From Hydractinia symbiolongicarpus (lineage: Eukaryota > Cnidaria > Hydrozoa > Anthoathecata > Hydractiniidae): DNA of 64,000 bases. Below the pieces are notes generated by a model. It had not been told where the DNA came from. It did no database searches and saw only the letters and a list, made by a program, of their open reading frames with translations. The stretch lies in assembly GCF_029227915.1 (NCBI RefSeq), contig NC_079876.1, positions 4,900,001-4,964,000 of the forward strand. Direction: 5' to 3'. The position numbers were made by a program, and so were the translations under genes. Shown one piece after another: positions 26,461-42,136 of this stretch (position 1 is its first letter; each line of letters starts with the position of its first letter).

Positions 26461-29400
26461 TGTGTCATTTATCACATTGATCAGGTCACGGTCCAAAGTT
26501 AGTTCAATTAAGTCCCACAGTCAATCGTTTCACTATTAAAAACGTGCAACCTAGTAATATAAGATAAATATCGCTAAATACATGTTGGTACGAAAATGTG
26601 ACCCAACCGTTGAAACTCAAACGGACTGACAACGTTAAAAAGTCAATGAAATGTAGTTTTTGCAGCTGTAGCTATTTCTTCAGCGCGCGATAAGGGCTAG
26701 GATTGGTCCCACAGAAAATTTGACTTATTTATCTAATTTTTTAAATGAAGCGCTACCACAGCGCCAAGTGTAATCGCTGAGTTCCTGCAATCACGTCAAA
26801 TTACGAAGAATGTTATTTCTTGGAGTCCAATTGTCTCATTTATCACATTTATCAGGTCACAGTCCAAAGTTAGTTCAATTAAGTCCAACAGTCAATCGTT
26901 TCACTGTTAAAAGCCATACAACCTAGTAATATCAGAAAAATATCGCTAAATACATGTTGGTACGAATATGTGACCCAACCGTAGTAACTCAAACGGATTG
27001 ACACCGTTAGAAAGTCAATGAAATGTAGTTTTTAAAACTGTCGCTATTTCTTCAGCGCGCGATAAGGGATAAGATTGGTCCCACAGTAAAAAATGACTTT
27101 TTATCTTAATTTTTAATTGAAGCGCTACCACAGCGCCCAGTGTAATCGCTGACTTTCAGGAATCATTTCATATTAAGAAGAATGTTATTTCTTGGAGTCC
27201 AATTGTCTCACTATCACATTTATAAGGTCAAAGTCCATAATCAGTTCAATTAAATCCCACAGTCAATCGTTTCACTGTTAAAAGCCATACAACCTAGTAA
27301 CATCAAAAGAATATCACTAAATACATGTTGGTACGAAAATGTGACCCAACCGTTGAAACTCAAACGGACTGACACCGTTAAAAAGTCAATGAAATGTAGT
27401 TTTTGAAGCTGTAGTTATTTCTTCAGCGCGCGATAAGGGCTAGGATTGGTCCCACAGAAAATTTGACTTATTTATCTAATTTTTTAAATGAAGCGCTACA
27501 ACATCGCCCAGTGTAATCGCTGAGTTCCGGCAATCACGTCAAATTAAGAAGAATGTTATTTCTTGGAGTCCAATTGTCTCACCTATAACATTTATAACGT
27601 CACGGTCCAAAATCAGTTCAATTATGTGCCACAGTCAATCGTTTCACTGTTAAAAGCCACACAACCTAGTAATATCAGAAAAATATCGCTAAATACATGT
27701 TGGTACGAATTTGTGACTCAACCGTTGTAACTCAAACGGATTGATACTGTTAGAAAGTCAATGAAATGTAGTTTTTGAAACTGTCGCTATTTCTTCAGCG
27801 CGCGATAAGGGATAGGATTGGTCCCACAGAAAAGAACGATTTATTTATATAAATTTTTAAATGAAGCGCTACCACAGCGCCCAGTGTAATCGCTGATTTG
27901 CGGTAATCACTTCAAATTAAGAAAATGTTTTTTCTTGGAGTCCATTTGTGTCATTTATCACATTGATCAGGTTACGGTCCAAAGTTTGTTCAATTAAGTC
28001 CCATAGTCAATCGTTTCACTGTTAAAAGTCATACAACCTAGTAATATCAGAAAAATATCGCTAAATACATGTTGGTACGAATATGTGACCCAACCGTTGT
28101 AACTCAAACGGATTAACACCGTTAGAAAGTCAATGAAATGTAGTTTTTGAAACTGTCGCTATTTCTTCAGCGCGCGATATCGGATTGGAGTGGTCCCACA
28201 GTAAAAAACGACTTATTTATCTAAATTTTTAAATAAGGTGCTACCACAACGCCTAGTGTAATCGCTGAGCTCCGGCAATCACGTCAAATTAAGAAGAATG
28301 TTTTTTCTTGGAGTCCATTTGTGTCATTTATCACATTGATCAGGTCACGGTCCAAAGTTAGTTCAATTAAGTCCCACAGTCAATCGTTTCACTGTTAAAG
28401 GCGATGCAACCTAGTAATATTAGATAAATATCGCTAAATACATGTTGGTACGAAAATGTGACCCAACCGTTGAAACTCAAACGGACTGACACCGTTAAAA
28501 AGTCAATGAAATGTAGTTTTTGAAGCTGTAGCTACTTCTTCAGCGCGCGATAACGGCTAGGATTGGTCCCACAGTAAAATTTGACTTATTTATCTAATTT
28601 TTTAAATGAAGTGCTACCACAGCGCCCAGTGTAATCGCTGAGTTCCGGCAATCACGTCAAACTAAGAAGAATGTTATTTCTTGGAGTCCATTTGTGTCAT
28701 TTATCACATTGATCAGGTCACGGTCCAAAGTTTGTTCAATTAAGTCCCACAGTCAATCGTTTCACTGTTAAAAGTCATACAACCTAGTAATATCAGAAAA
28801 ATATCGCTAAATACATGTTGGTACGAATATGTGACCCAACCGTTGTAACTCAAACGGATTGACACCGTTAGAACGTCAATGAAATGTAATTTTTAAAACT
28901 GTCGCTATTTCTTCAGCGCCCGATAACGGATAGGATTGGTCCCACAGAAAAGAACGACTTATTTATCTAAATTTTTAAATAAAGTGCTACCACAACGCCC
29001 CGTGTAATCGCTGAGTTCCGGCAATCACTTCAAATTAGGAAGAATGTTATTTCTTGGAGTCCAATTGTCTCATTTATCACATTTATCAGGTTAAAGTCCA
29101 AAGTTAGTTCAATTAAGTCCCACAGTCAATCGTTTCACTGTTAAAAGCCATACAACCTAGTAATATCAGAACAATATCGCTAAACACATGTTGGTACGAA
29201 TATGTGACCCAACCGTTGAAACGCAAACGAACTGACACCGTTAGAAAGTCAATGAAATGTAGTTTTTGAAACTGTCGCTATTTCTTCAGCGCACGATAAC
29301 GGCTTGGATTGGTCCCACATTAAAAAATGACTTTTTATCTTAATTTTTAATTGAAGCGCTACCACAGCGCCTACTGTAATCGCTGAGTTTCAGAAATCAT

Positions 29401-32400
29401 TTCATTTTAAGAAGAATGTTATTTCTTGGAGTCCAATTGTGTCACTATCACATTTATAAGGTCAAAGTCCATAATCAGTTCAATTAAACCCCACAGTCAA
29501 TCGTTTCACTGTTAAAAGCCATACAACCTAGTAATATCAGAAGAATATCGCTAAATACATGTTGGTACGAATACGTGACCCAACCGTTGTAACTCAAACG
29601 AATTGGCACCGTTAGAAAGTCAATGAAGTGTAGTTTTTGAAACTGTCGCTATTTCTTCAGCGCGCGATAACAGAGAGGATTGGTCCCACAGAAAAGAACG
29701 ACTTATTTATCTAAATTTTTAAATGAAGCGCTACAACATCGCCCAGTGTAATCGCTGAGTTCCCGCAATCACGTCAAATTAAGAAGAATGTTATTTCTTG
29801 GAGTCCAATTGTCTCACTTATAACATTTATAAGGTCACGGTCCAAAATCAGTTCAATTATGTGCTACAGTCAATCGTTTCACTGTTAAAAGCCATACAAC
29901 CTAGTAATATCAGATAAATATCGCTAAATACATGTTGGTACGAATATGTGACCAAACCGTTGTAACTGAAACGGACTGACACCGTTAGAAAGTCAATGAA
30001 ATGTAGTTTTTGAAACTGTCGCTATTTCTTCAGCGCGCGATAAGGGATAAGATTGGTCCCACAGTAAAAAATGACTTTTTATCTTAATTTTTAATTGAAG
30101 CGCTACCACAGCGCCCAGTGTAATCGCTGACTTTCAGGAATCATTTCATATTAAGAAGAATGTTATTTCTTGGAGTCCAATTGTCTCACTATCACATTTA
30201 TAAGGTCAAAGTCCATAATCAGTTCAATTAAATCCCACAGTCAATCGTTTCACTGTTAAAAGCCATACAACCTAGTAACATCAAAAGAATATCACTAAAT
30301 ACATGTTGGTACGAATTTGTGACTCAACCGTTGTAACTCAAACGGATTGATACTGTTAGAAAGTCAATGAAATGTAGTTTTTGAAACTGTCGCTATTTCT
30401 TCAGCGCGCGATAAGGGATAGGATTGGTCCCACAGAAAAGAACGATTTATTTATCTAAATTTTTAAATGAAGCGCTACCACAGCGCCCAGTGTAATCGCT
30501 GATTTGCGGTAATCACTTCAAATTAAGAAAATGTTTTTTCTTGGAGTCCATTTGTGTCATTTATCACATTGATCAGGTTACGGTCCAAAGTTTGTTCAAT
30601 TAAGTCCCACAGTCAATCGTTTCACTGTTAAAAGTCATACAACCTAGTAATATCAGAAAAATATCGCTAAATACATGTTGGTACGAATATGTGACCCAAC
30701 CGTTGTAACTCAAACGGATTAACACCGTTAGAAAGTCAATGAAATGTAGTTTTTAAAACTGTCGCTATTTCTTCAGCGCGCGATAACGGATAGGATTGGT
30801 CCCACAGAAAAGAACGACTTATTTATCTAAATTTTTAAATGAAGCGCTACCACAGCGCCCAGTGTAATCGCTGATTTGCGGTAATCACTTCAAATTAAGA
30901 AAATGTTTTTTCTTGGAGTCCATTTGGGTCATTTATCACATTGATCAGGTTACGGTCCAAAGTTTGTTCAATTAAGTCCCGCAGACAATCGTTTCACTGT
31001 TAAAAGTCATACAACCTAGTAATATCAGAAAAATATCGCTAAATACATGTTGGTACGAATATGTGACCCAACCGTTGTAACTCAAACGGATTAACACCGT
31101 TAGAAAGTCAATGAAATGTAGTTTTTAAAACTGTCGCTATTTCTTCAGCGCGCGATAACGGATAGGATTGGTCCCACAGAAAAGAACGACTTATTTATCT
31201 AAATTTTTAAATGAAGCGCTACCACAGCGCCCAGGGTAATCGCTGATTTGCGGTAATCACTTCAAATTAAGAAAATGTTTTTTCTTGGAGTCCATTTGTG
31301 TCATCTATCACATTGATCAGGTCACAGTCCAAAGTTAGTTCAATTAAATCCCAGAGTCAATCGTTTCACTGTTAAAAGCGATGCAATCTAGTAATATCAG
31401 ATAAATATCGCTAAATACATGTTGGTACGAATATGTGACCCAACCGTTGAAACTCAAACGAACTGACACCGTTAGAAAGTCAATGAAATGTAGTTTTTGA
31501 AACTGTCGCTATTTCTTCAGCGCGCGATATCGGATTGGATTGGTCCCACAGTAAAAAACGACTTATTTATCTAAATTTTTAAATAAGGTGCTACCACAAC
31601 GCCTAGTGTAATCGCTGAGCTCCGGCAATCACGTCAAATTAAGAAGAATGTTTTTTCTTGGAGTCCATTTGTGTCATTTATCACATTGATCAGGTCACGG
31701 TCCAAAGTTAGTTCAATTAAGTCCCACAGTCAATCGTTTCACTGTTAAAGGCGATGCAACCTAGTAATATTAGATAAATATCGCTAAATACATGTTGGTA
31801 CGAAAATGTGACCCAACCGTTGAAACTCAAACGGACTGACACCGTTAAAAAGTCAATGAAATGTAGTTTTTGAAGCTGTAGCTACTTCTTCAGCGCGCGA
31901 TAACTGCTAGGATTGGTCCCACAGTAAAATTTGACTTATTTATCTAATTTTTTAAATGAAGTGCTACCACAGCGCCCAGTGTAATCGCTGAGTTCCGGCA
32001 ATCACGTCAAACTAAGAAGAATGTTATTTCTTGGAGTCCATTTGTGTCATTTATCACATTGATCAGGTCACGGTCCAAAGTTTGTTCAATTAAGTCCCAC
32101 AGTCAATCGTTTCACTGTTAAAAGTCATACAACCTAGTAATATCAGAAAAATATCGCTAAATACATTTTGGTACGAATATGTGACCCAACCGTTGTAACT
32201 CAAACGGATTGACACCGTTAGAACGTCAATGAAATGTAATTTTTAAAACTGTCGCTATTTCTTCAGCGCCCGATAACGGATAGGATTGGTCCCACAGAAA
32301 AGAACGACTTATTTATCTAAATTTTTAAATAAAGTGCTACCACAACGCCCAGTGTAATCGCTGAGTTCCGGCAATCACTTCAAATTAGGAAGAATGTTAT

Positions 32401-35400
32401 TTCTTGGAGTCCAATTGTCTCATTTATCACATTTATCAGGTTAAAGTCCAAAGTTAGTTCAATTAAGTCCCACAGTCAATCGTTTCACTGTTAAAAGCCA
32501 TACAACCTAGTAATATCAGAACAATATCGCTAAACACATGTTGGTACGAATATGTGACCCAACCGTTGAAACGCAAACGAACTGACACCGTTAGAAAGTC
32601 AATGAAATGTAGTTTTTGAAACTGTCGCTATTTCTTCAGCGCACGATAACGGCTTGGATTGGTCCCACATTAAAAAATGACTTTTTATCTTAATTTTTAA
32701 TTGAAGCGCTACCACAGCGCCTACTGTAATCGCTGAGTTTCAGAAATCATTTCATTTTAAGAAGAATGTTATTTCTTGGAGTCCAATTGTGTCACTATCA
32801 CATTTATAAGGTCAAAGTCCATAATCAGTTCAATTAAATCCCACAGTCAATCGTTTCACTGTTAAAAGCCATACAACCTAGTAATATCAGAAGAATATCG
32901 CTAAATACATGTTGGTACGAATACGTGACCCAACCGTTGTAACTCAAACGAATTGGCACCGTTAGAAAGTCAATGAAGTGTAGTTTTTGAAACTGTCGCT
33001 ATTTCTTCAGCGCGCGATAACAGAGAGGATTGGTCCCACAGAAAAGAACGACTTATTTATCTAAATTTTTAAATAATGCGCTACCACAAGGCCCAGTGTA
33101 ATAGCTGATTTCCGGCAATCACGTCAAATTAAGAAGAATGTTTTTTCTTAGAGTCCATTTGTGTCATTTATCACATTGATCAGGTCACGGTCCAAAGTTA
33201 GTTCAATTAAGTCCCACAGTCAATCGTTTCACTGTTAAAAGCGATGCAACCTAGCAATATCAGATAAATATCGCTAAATACATGTTGGTACGAAAATGCG
33301 ACCCAACCGTTGAAACTCAAACGGACTGACACCGTTAAAAAGTGAATGAAATGTAGTTTCTTAAGCTGTAGCTATTTCTTCAGCGCGCGATAAGGGCTAG
33401 GATTGGTCCCACAGAAAATTTGACTTATTTATCTAATTTTTTAAATGAAGCGCTACAACATCGCCCAGTGTAATCGCTGAGTTCCCGCAATCACGTCAAA
33501 TTAAGAAGAATGTTATTTCTTGGAGTCCAATTGTCTCACTTATAACATTTATAAGGTCACGGTCCAAAATCAGTTCAATTATGTGCTACAGTCAATCGTT
33601 TCACTGTTAAAAGCCATACAACCTAGTAATATCAGATAAATATCGCTAAATACATGTTGGTACGAATATGTGACCAAACCGTTGTAACTGAAACGGACTG
33701 ACACCGTTAGAAAGTCAATGAAATGTAGTTTTTGAAACTGTCGCTATTTCTTCAGCGCGCGATAAGGGATAAGATTGGTCCCACAGTAAAAAATGACTTT
33801 TTATCTTAATTTTTAATTGAAGCGCTACCACAGCGCCCAGTGTAATCGCTGACTTTCAGGAATCATTTCATATTAAGAAGAATGTTATTTCTTGGAGTCC
33901 AATTGTCTCACTATCACATTTATAAGGTCAAAGTCCATAATCAGTTCAATTAAATCCCACAGTCAATCGTTTCACTGTTAAAAGCCATACAACCTAGTAA
34001 CATCAAAAGAATATCACTAAATACATGTTGGTACGAAAATGTGACCCAACCGTTGAAACTCAAACGGACTGACACCGTTAAAAAGTCAATGAAATATAGT
34101 TTTTGAAGCTGTAGTTATTTCTTCAGCGCGCGATAAGGGCTAGGATTGGTCCCACAGAAAATTTGACTTATTTATCTAATTTTTTGAATGAAGCGCTACA
34201 ACATCGCCCAGTGTAATCGCTGAGTTCCGGCAATCACGTCAAATTAAGAAGAATGTTATTTCTTGGAGTCCAATTGTCTCACCTATAACATTTATAACGT
34301 CACGGTCCAAAATCAGTTCAATTATGTGCCACAGTCAATCGTTTCACTGTTAAAAGCCACACAACCTAGTAATATCAGAAAAATATCGCTAAATACATGT
34401 TGGTACGAATTTGTGACTCAACCGTTGTAACTCAAACGGATTGATACTGTTAGAAAGTCAATGAAATGTAGTTTTTGAAACTGTCGCTATTTCTTCAGCG
34501 CGCGATAAGGGATAGGATTGGTCCCACAGAAAAGAACGATTTATTTATCTAAATTTTTAAATGAAGCGCTACCACAGCGCCCAGTGTAATCGCTGATTTG
34601 CGGTAATCACTTCAAATTAAGAAAATGTTTTTTCTTGGAGTCCATTTGTGTCATTTATCACATTGATCAGGTCACGGTCCAAAGTTTGTTCAATTAAGTC
34701 CCACAGTCAATCGTTTCACTGTTAAAAGTCATACAACCTAGTAATATCAGAAAAATATCGCTAAATACATTTTGGTACGAATATGTGACCCAACCGTTGT
34801 AACTCAAACGGATTGACACCGTTAGAACGTCAATGAAATGTAATTTTTAAAACTGTCGCTATTTCTTCAGCGCCCGATAACGGATAGGATTGGTCCCACA
34901 GAAAAGAACGACTTATTTATCTAAATTTTTAAATAAAGTGCTACCACAACGCCCAGTGTAATCGCTGAGTTCCGGCAATCACTTCAAATTAGGAAGAATG
35001 TTATTTCTTGGAGTCCAATTGTCTCATTTATCACATTTATCAGGTTAAAGTCCAAAGTTAGTTCAATTAAGTCCCACAGTCAATCGTTTCACTGTTAAAA
35101 GCCATACAACCTAGTAATATCAGAACAATATCGCTAAACACATGTTGGTACGAATATGTGACCCAACCGTTGAAACGCAAACGAACTGACACCGTTAGAA
35201 AGTCAATGAAATGTAGTTTTTGAAACTGTCGCTATTTCTTCAGCGCACGATAACGGCTTGGATTGGTCCCACATTAAAAAATGACTTTTTATCTTAATTT
35301 TTAATTGAAGCGCTACCACAGCGCCTACTGTAATCGCTGAGTTTCAGAAATCATTTCATTTTAAGAAGAATGTTATTTCTTGGAGTCCAATTGTGTCACT

Positions 35401-38400
35401 ATCACATTTATAAGGTCAAAGTCCATAATCAGTTCAATTAAATCCCACAGTCAATCGTTTCACTGTTAAAAGCCATACAACCTAGTAATATCAGAAGAAT
35501 ATCGCTAAATACATGTTGGTACGAATACGTGACCCAACCGTTGTAACTCAAACGAATTGGCACCGTTAGAAAGTCAATGAAGTGTAGTTTTTGAAACTGT
35601 CGCTATTTCTTCAGCGCGCGATAACAGAGAGGATTGGTCCCACAGAAAAGAACGACTTATTTATCTAAATTTTTAAATAATGCGCTACCACAAGGCCCAG
35701 TGTAATAGCTGATTTCCGGCAATCACGTCAAATTAAGAAGAATGTGTTTTCTTAGAGTCCATTTGTGTCATTTATCACATTGATCAGGTCACGGTCCAAA
35801 GTTAGTTCAATTAAGTCCCACAGTCAATCGTTTCACTGTTAAAAGCGATGCAACCTAGCAATATCAGATAAATATCGCTAAATACATGTTGGTACGAAAA
35901 TGCGACCCAACCGTTGAAACTCAAACGGACTGACACCGTTAAAAAGTGAATGAAATGTAGTTTCTTAAGCTGTAGCTATTTCTTCAGCGCGCGATAAGGG
36001 CTAGGATTGGTCCCACAGAAAATTTGACTTATTTATCTAATTTTTTAAATGAAGCGCTACAACATCGCCCAGTGTAATCGCTGAGTTCCCGCAATCACGT
36101 CAAATTAAGAAGAATGTTATTTCTTGGAGTCCAATTGTCTCACTTATAACATTTATAAGGTCACGGTCCAAAATCAGTTCAATTATGTGCTACAGTCAAT
36201 CGTTTCACTGTTAAAAGCCATACAACCTAGTAATATCAGATAAATATCGCTAAATACATGTTGGTACGAATATGTGACCAAACCGTTGTAACTGAAACGG
36301 ACTGACACCGTTAGAAAGTCAATGAAATGTAGTTTTTGAAACTGTCGCTATTTCTTCAGCGCGCGATAAGGGATAAGATTGGTCCCACAGTAAAAAATGA
36401 CTTTTTATCTTAATTTTTAATTGAAGCGCTACCACAGCGCCCAGTGTAATCGCTGACTTTCAGGAATCATTTCATATTAAGAAGAATGTTATTTCTTGGA
36501 GTCCAATTGTCTCACTATCACATTTATAAGGTCAAAGTCCATAATCAGTTCAATTAAATCCCACAGTCAATCGTTTCACTGTTAAAAGCCATACAACCTA
36601 GTAACATCAAAAGAATATCACTAAATACATGTTGGTACGAAAATGTGACCCAACCGTTGAAACTCAAACGGACTGACACCGTTAAAAAGTCAATGAAATA
36701 TAGTTTTTGAAGCTGTAGTTATTTCTTCAGCGCGCGATAAGGGCTAGGATTGGTCCCACAGAAAATTTGACTTATTTATCTAATTTTTTGAATGAAGCGC
36801 TACAACATCGCCCAGTGTAATCGCTGAGTTCCGGCAATCACGTCAAATTAAGAAGAATGTTATTTCTTGGAGTCCAATTGTCTCACCTATAACATTTATA
36901 ACGTCACGGTCCAAAATCAGTTCAATTATGTGCCACAGTCAATCGTTTCACTGTTAAAAGCCACACAACCTAGTAATATCAGAAAAATATCGCTAAATAC
37001 ATGTTGGTACGAATTTGTGACTCAACCGTTGTAACTCAAACGGATTGATACTGTTAGAAAGTCAATGAAATGTAGTTTTTGAAACTGTCGCTATTTCTTC
37101 AGCGCGCGATAAGGGATAGGATTGGTCCCACAGAAAAGAACGATTTATTTATCTAAATTTTTAAATGAAGCGCTACCACAGCGCCCAGTGTAATCGCTGA
37201 TTTGCGGTAATCACTTCAAATTAAGAAAATGTTTTTTCTTGGAGTCCATTTGGGTCATTTATCACATTGATCAGGTTACGGTCGAAAGTTTGTTCAATTA
37301 AGTCCCACAGTCAATCGTTTCACTGTTAAAAGTCATACAACCTAGTAATATCAGAAAAATATCGCTAAATACATGTTGGTACGAATATGTGACCCAACCG
37401 TTGTAACTCAAACGGATTAACACCGTTAGAAAGTCAATGAAATGTAGTTTTTAAAACTGTCGCTATTTCTTCAGCGCGCGATAACGGATAGGATTGGTCC
37501 CACAGAAAAGAACGACTTATTTATCTAAATTTTTAAATGAAGCGCTACCACAGCGCCCAGTGAAATCGCTGATTTGCGGTAATCACTTCAAATTAAGAAG
37601 AATGTTATTTCTTGGAGTCCAATTGTGTCACTATCACATTTATAAGGTCAAAGTCCATAATCAGTTCAATTAAATCCCACAGTCAATCGTTTCACTGTTA
37701 AAAGCCATACAACCTAGTAATATCAGAAGAATATCGCTAAATACATGTTGGTACGAATACGTGACCCAACCGTTGTAACTCAAACGAATTGGCACCGTTA
37801 GAAAGTTAATGAAGTGTAGTTTTTGAAACTGTCGCTATTTCTTCAGCGCGCGATAACAGAGAGGATTGGTCCCACAGAAAAGAACGACTTATTTATCTAA
37901 TTTTTTAAATGAAGCGCTACAACATCGCCCAGTGTAATCGCTGAGTTCCGGCAATCACGTCAAATTAAGAAGAATGTTTTTTCTTAGAGTCCATTTGTGT
38001 CATTTATCACATTGATCAGGTCACGGTCCAAAGTTAGTTCAATTAAGTCCCACAGTCAATCGTTTCACTGTTAAAAGCGATGCAACCTAGCAATATCAGA
38101 TAAATATCGCTAAATACATGTTGGTACGAAAATGCGACCCAACCGTTGAAACTCAAACGGACTGACACCGTTAAAAAGTCAATGAAATGTAGTTTCTTAA
38201 GCTGTAGCTATTTCTTCAGAGCGCGATAAGGGCTAGGATTGGTCCCACAGAAAATTTGACTTATTTATCTAATTTTTTAAATGAAGCGCTACAACATCGC
38301 CCAGTGTAATCGCTGAGTTCCCGCAATCACGTCAAATTAAGAAGAATGTTATTTCTTGGATCCAATTGTCTCACTTATAACATTTATAAGGTCACGGTCC

Positions 38401-41400
38401 AAAATCAGTTCAAATATGTGCTACAGTCAATCGTTTCACTGTTAAAAGCCATACAACCTAGTAATATCAGATAAATATCGCTAAATACATGTTGGTACGA
38501 ATATGTGACCAAACCGTTGTAACTGAAACGGACTGACACCGTTAGAAAGTCAATGAAATGTAGTTTTTGAAACTGTCGCTATTTCTTCAGCGCGCGATAA
38601 GGGATAAGATTGGTCCCACAGTAAAAAATGACTTTTTATCTTAATTTTTAATTGAAGCGCTACCACAGCGCCCAGTGTAATCGCTGACTTTCAGGAATCA
38701 TTTCATATTAAGAAGAATGTTATTTCTTGGAGTCCAATTGTCTCACTATCACATTTATAAGGTCAAAGTCCATAATCAGTTCAATTAAATCCCACAGTCA
38801 ATCGTTTCACTGTTAAAAGCCATACAACCTAGTAACATCAAAAGAATATCACTAAATACATGTTGGTACGAAAATGTGACCCAACCGTTGAAACTCAAAC
38901 GGACTGACACCGTTAAAAAGTCAATGAAATGTAGTTTTTGAAGCTGTAGTTATTTCTTCAGCGCGCGATAAGGGCTAGGATTGGTCCCACAGAAAATTTG
39001 ACTTATTTATCTAATTTTTTAAATGAAGCGCTACAACATCGCCCAGTGTAATCGCTGAGTTCCGGCAATCACGTCAAATTAAGAAGAATGTTATTTCTTG
39101 GAGTCCAATTGTCTCACCTATAACATTTATAACGTCACGGTCCAAAATCAGTTCAATTATGTGCCACAGTCAATCGTTTCACTGTTAAAAGCCACACAAC
39201 CTAGTAATATCAGAAAAATATCGCTAAATACATGTTGGTACGAATTTGTGACTCAACCGTTGTAACTCAAACGGATTGATACTGTTAGAAAGTCAATGAA
39301 ATGTAGTTTTTGAAACTGTCGCTATTTCTTCAGCGCGCGATAAGGGATAGGATTGGTCCCACAGAAAAGAACGATTTATTTATCTAAATTTTTAAATGAA
39401 GCGCTACCACAGCGCCCAGTGTAATCGCTGATTTGCGGTAATCACTTCAAATTAAGAAAATGTTTTTTCTTGGAGTCCATTTGGGTCATTTATCACATTG
39501 ATCAGGTTACGGTCGAAAGTTTGTTCAATTAAGTCCCACAGTCAATCGTTTCACTGTTAAAAGTCATACAACCTAGTAATATCAGAAAAATATCGCTAAA
39601 TACATGTTGGTACGAATATGTGACCCAACCGTTGTAACTCAAACGGATTAACACCGTTAGAAAGTCAATGAAATGTAGTTTTTAAAACTGTCGCTATTTC
39701 TTCAGCGCGCGATAACGGATAGGATTGGTCCCACAGAAAAGAACGACTTATTTATCTAAATTTTTAAATGAAGCGCTACCACAGCGCCCAGTGTAATCGC
39801 TGATTTGCGGTAATCACTTCAAATTAAGAAAATGTTTTTACTTGGAGTCCATTTGTGTCATCTATCACATTGATCAGGTCACAGTCCAAAGTTAGTTCAA
39901 TTAAATCCCAGAGTCAATCGTTTCACTGTTAAAAGCGATGCAATCTAGTAATATCAGATAAATATCGCTAAATACATGTTGGTACGAATATGTGACCCAA
40001 CCGTTGAAACTCAAACGAACTGACACCGTTAGAAAGTCAATGAAATGTAGTTTTTGAAACTGTCGCTATTTCTTCAGCGCGCGATATCGGATTGGATTGG
40101 TCCCACAGTAAAAAACGACTTATTTATCTAAATTTTTAAATAAGGTGCTACCACAACGCCTAGTGTAATCGCTGAGCTCCGGCAATCACGTCAAATTAAG
40201 AAGAATGTTTTTTCTTGGAGTCCATTTGTGTCATTTATCACATTGATCAGGTCACGGTCCAAAGTTAGTTCAATTAAGTCCCACAGTCAATCGTTTCACT
40301 GTTAAAGGCGATGCAACCTAGTAATATTAGATAAATATCGCTAAATACATGTTGGTACGAAAATGTGACCCAACCGTTGAAACTCAAACGGACTGACACC
40401 GTTAAAAAGTCAATGAAATGTAGTTTTTGAAGCTGTAGCTACTTCTTCAGCGCGCGATAACGGCTAGGATTGGTCCCACAGTAAAATTTGACTTATTTAT
40501 CTAATTTTTTAAATGAAGTGCTACCACAGCGCCCAGTGTAATCGCTGAGTTCCGGCAATCACGTCAAACTAAGAAGAATGTTATTTCTTGGAGTCCATTT
40601 GTGTCATTTATCACATTGATCAGGTCACGGTCCAAAGTTTGTTCAATTAAGTCCCACAGTCAATCGTTTCACTGTTAAAAGTCATACAACCTAGTAATAT
40701 CAGAAAAATATCGCTAAATACATGTTGGTGCGAATATGTGACCCAACCGTTGTAACTCAAACGGATTGACACCGTTAGAACGTCAATGAAATGTAATTTT
40801 TAAAACTGTCTCTATTTCTTCAGCGCCCGATAACGGATAGGATTGGTCCCACAGAAAAGAACGACTTATTTATCTAAATTTTTAAATAAAGTGCTACCAC
40901 AACGCCCAGTGTAATCGCTGAGTTCCGGCAATCACTTCAAATTAGGAAGAATGTTATTTCTTGGAGTCCAATTGTCTCATTTATCACATTTATCAGGTTA
41001 AAGTCCAAAGTTAGTTCAATTAAGTCCCACAGTCAATCGTTTCACTGTTAAAAGCCATACAACCTAGTAATATCAGAACAATATCGCTAAACACATGTTG
41101 GTACGAATATGTGACCCAACCGTTGAAACGCAAACGAACTGACACCGTTAGAAAGTCAATGAAATGTAGTTTTTGAAACTGTCGCTATTTCTTCAGCGCA
41201 CGATAACGGCTTGGATTGGTCCCACATTAAAAAATGACTTTTTATCTTAATTTTTAATTGAAGCGCTACCACAGCGCCTACTGTAATCGCTGAGTTTCAG
41301 AAATCATTTCATTTTAAGAAGAATGTTATTTCTTGGAGTCCAATTGTCTCACTATCACATTTATAAGGTCAAAGTCCATAATCAGTTCAATTAAATCCCA

Positions 41401-42109
41401 CAGTCAATCGTTTCACTGTTAAAAGCCATACAACCTGGTAATATCAGAAGAATATCGCTAAATACATGTTGGTACGAATACGTGACCCAACCGTTGTAAC
41501 TCAAACGAATTGGCACCGTTAGAAAGTCAATGAAGTGTAGTTTTTGAAACTGTCGCTATTTCTTCAGCGCGCGATAACAGAGAGGATTGGTCCCACAGAA
41601 AAGAACGACTTATTTATCTAAATTTTTAAATAAAGCGCTACCACATCGCCCAGTGTAATCGCTGAGTTCCCGCAATCACGTCAAATTAAGAAGAATGTTA
41701 TTTCTTGGAGTCCAATTGTCTCACTTATAACATTTATAAGGTCACGGTCCAAAATCAGTTCAATTATGTGCTACAGTCAATCGTTTCACTGTTAAAAGCC
41801 ATACAACCTAGTAATATCAGATAAATATCGCTAAATACATGTTGGTACGAATATGTGACCAAACCGTTGTAACTGAAACGGACTGACACCGTTAGAAAGT
41901 CAATGAAATGTAGTTTTTGAAACTGTCGCTATTTCTTCAGCGCGCGATAACGGCTAGGATTGGTCCCAAAGTAAGAAATGACTTTTCATCTTAATTTTTA
42001 ATTGAGGCGCTACCACAGCGCCCAGTGTAATCGCTGAGTTTCAGCAATCATTTCATATTAAGAAGAATGTTATTTCTTGGAGTCCAATTCTCTCACTTAT
42101 CACATTCAT
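26455..42109. repeat. Tandem satellite array 2 (~372-bp monomer, higher-order repeats)
   Basis: About 42 monomers of the same satellite as array 1, since the two were one array before E1 inserted. The diagnostic variant gcgcctactgtaatcgctgag occurs at about 29367, 32717, 35321 and 41274, that is 9, 7 and 16 monomers apart, and neighbouring variant monomers recur in the same order. This shows long higher-order units with internal expansion and contraction. No genes are seen in these 15.7 kb. Confidence 0.95.
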
Positions 42110-42136
42110 CTCGGGCAACTTACGGACAGTCTCCAA
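42110..42136 (+). repeat. Left 27-bp terminal inverted repeat of the DNA transposon
   Basis: Exact inverted match to 49440-49466. Just inside lie two copies of accgcgtttt (about 42161 and 42184), possible subterminal transposase-binding sites. Confidence 0.88.
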
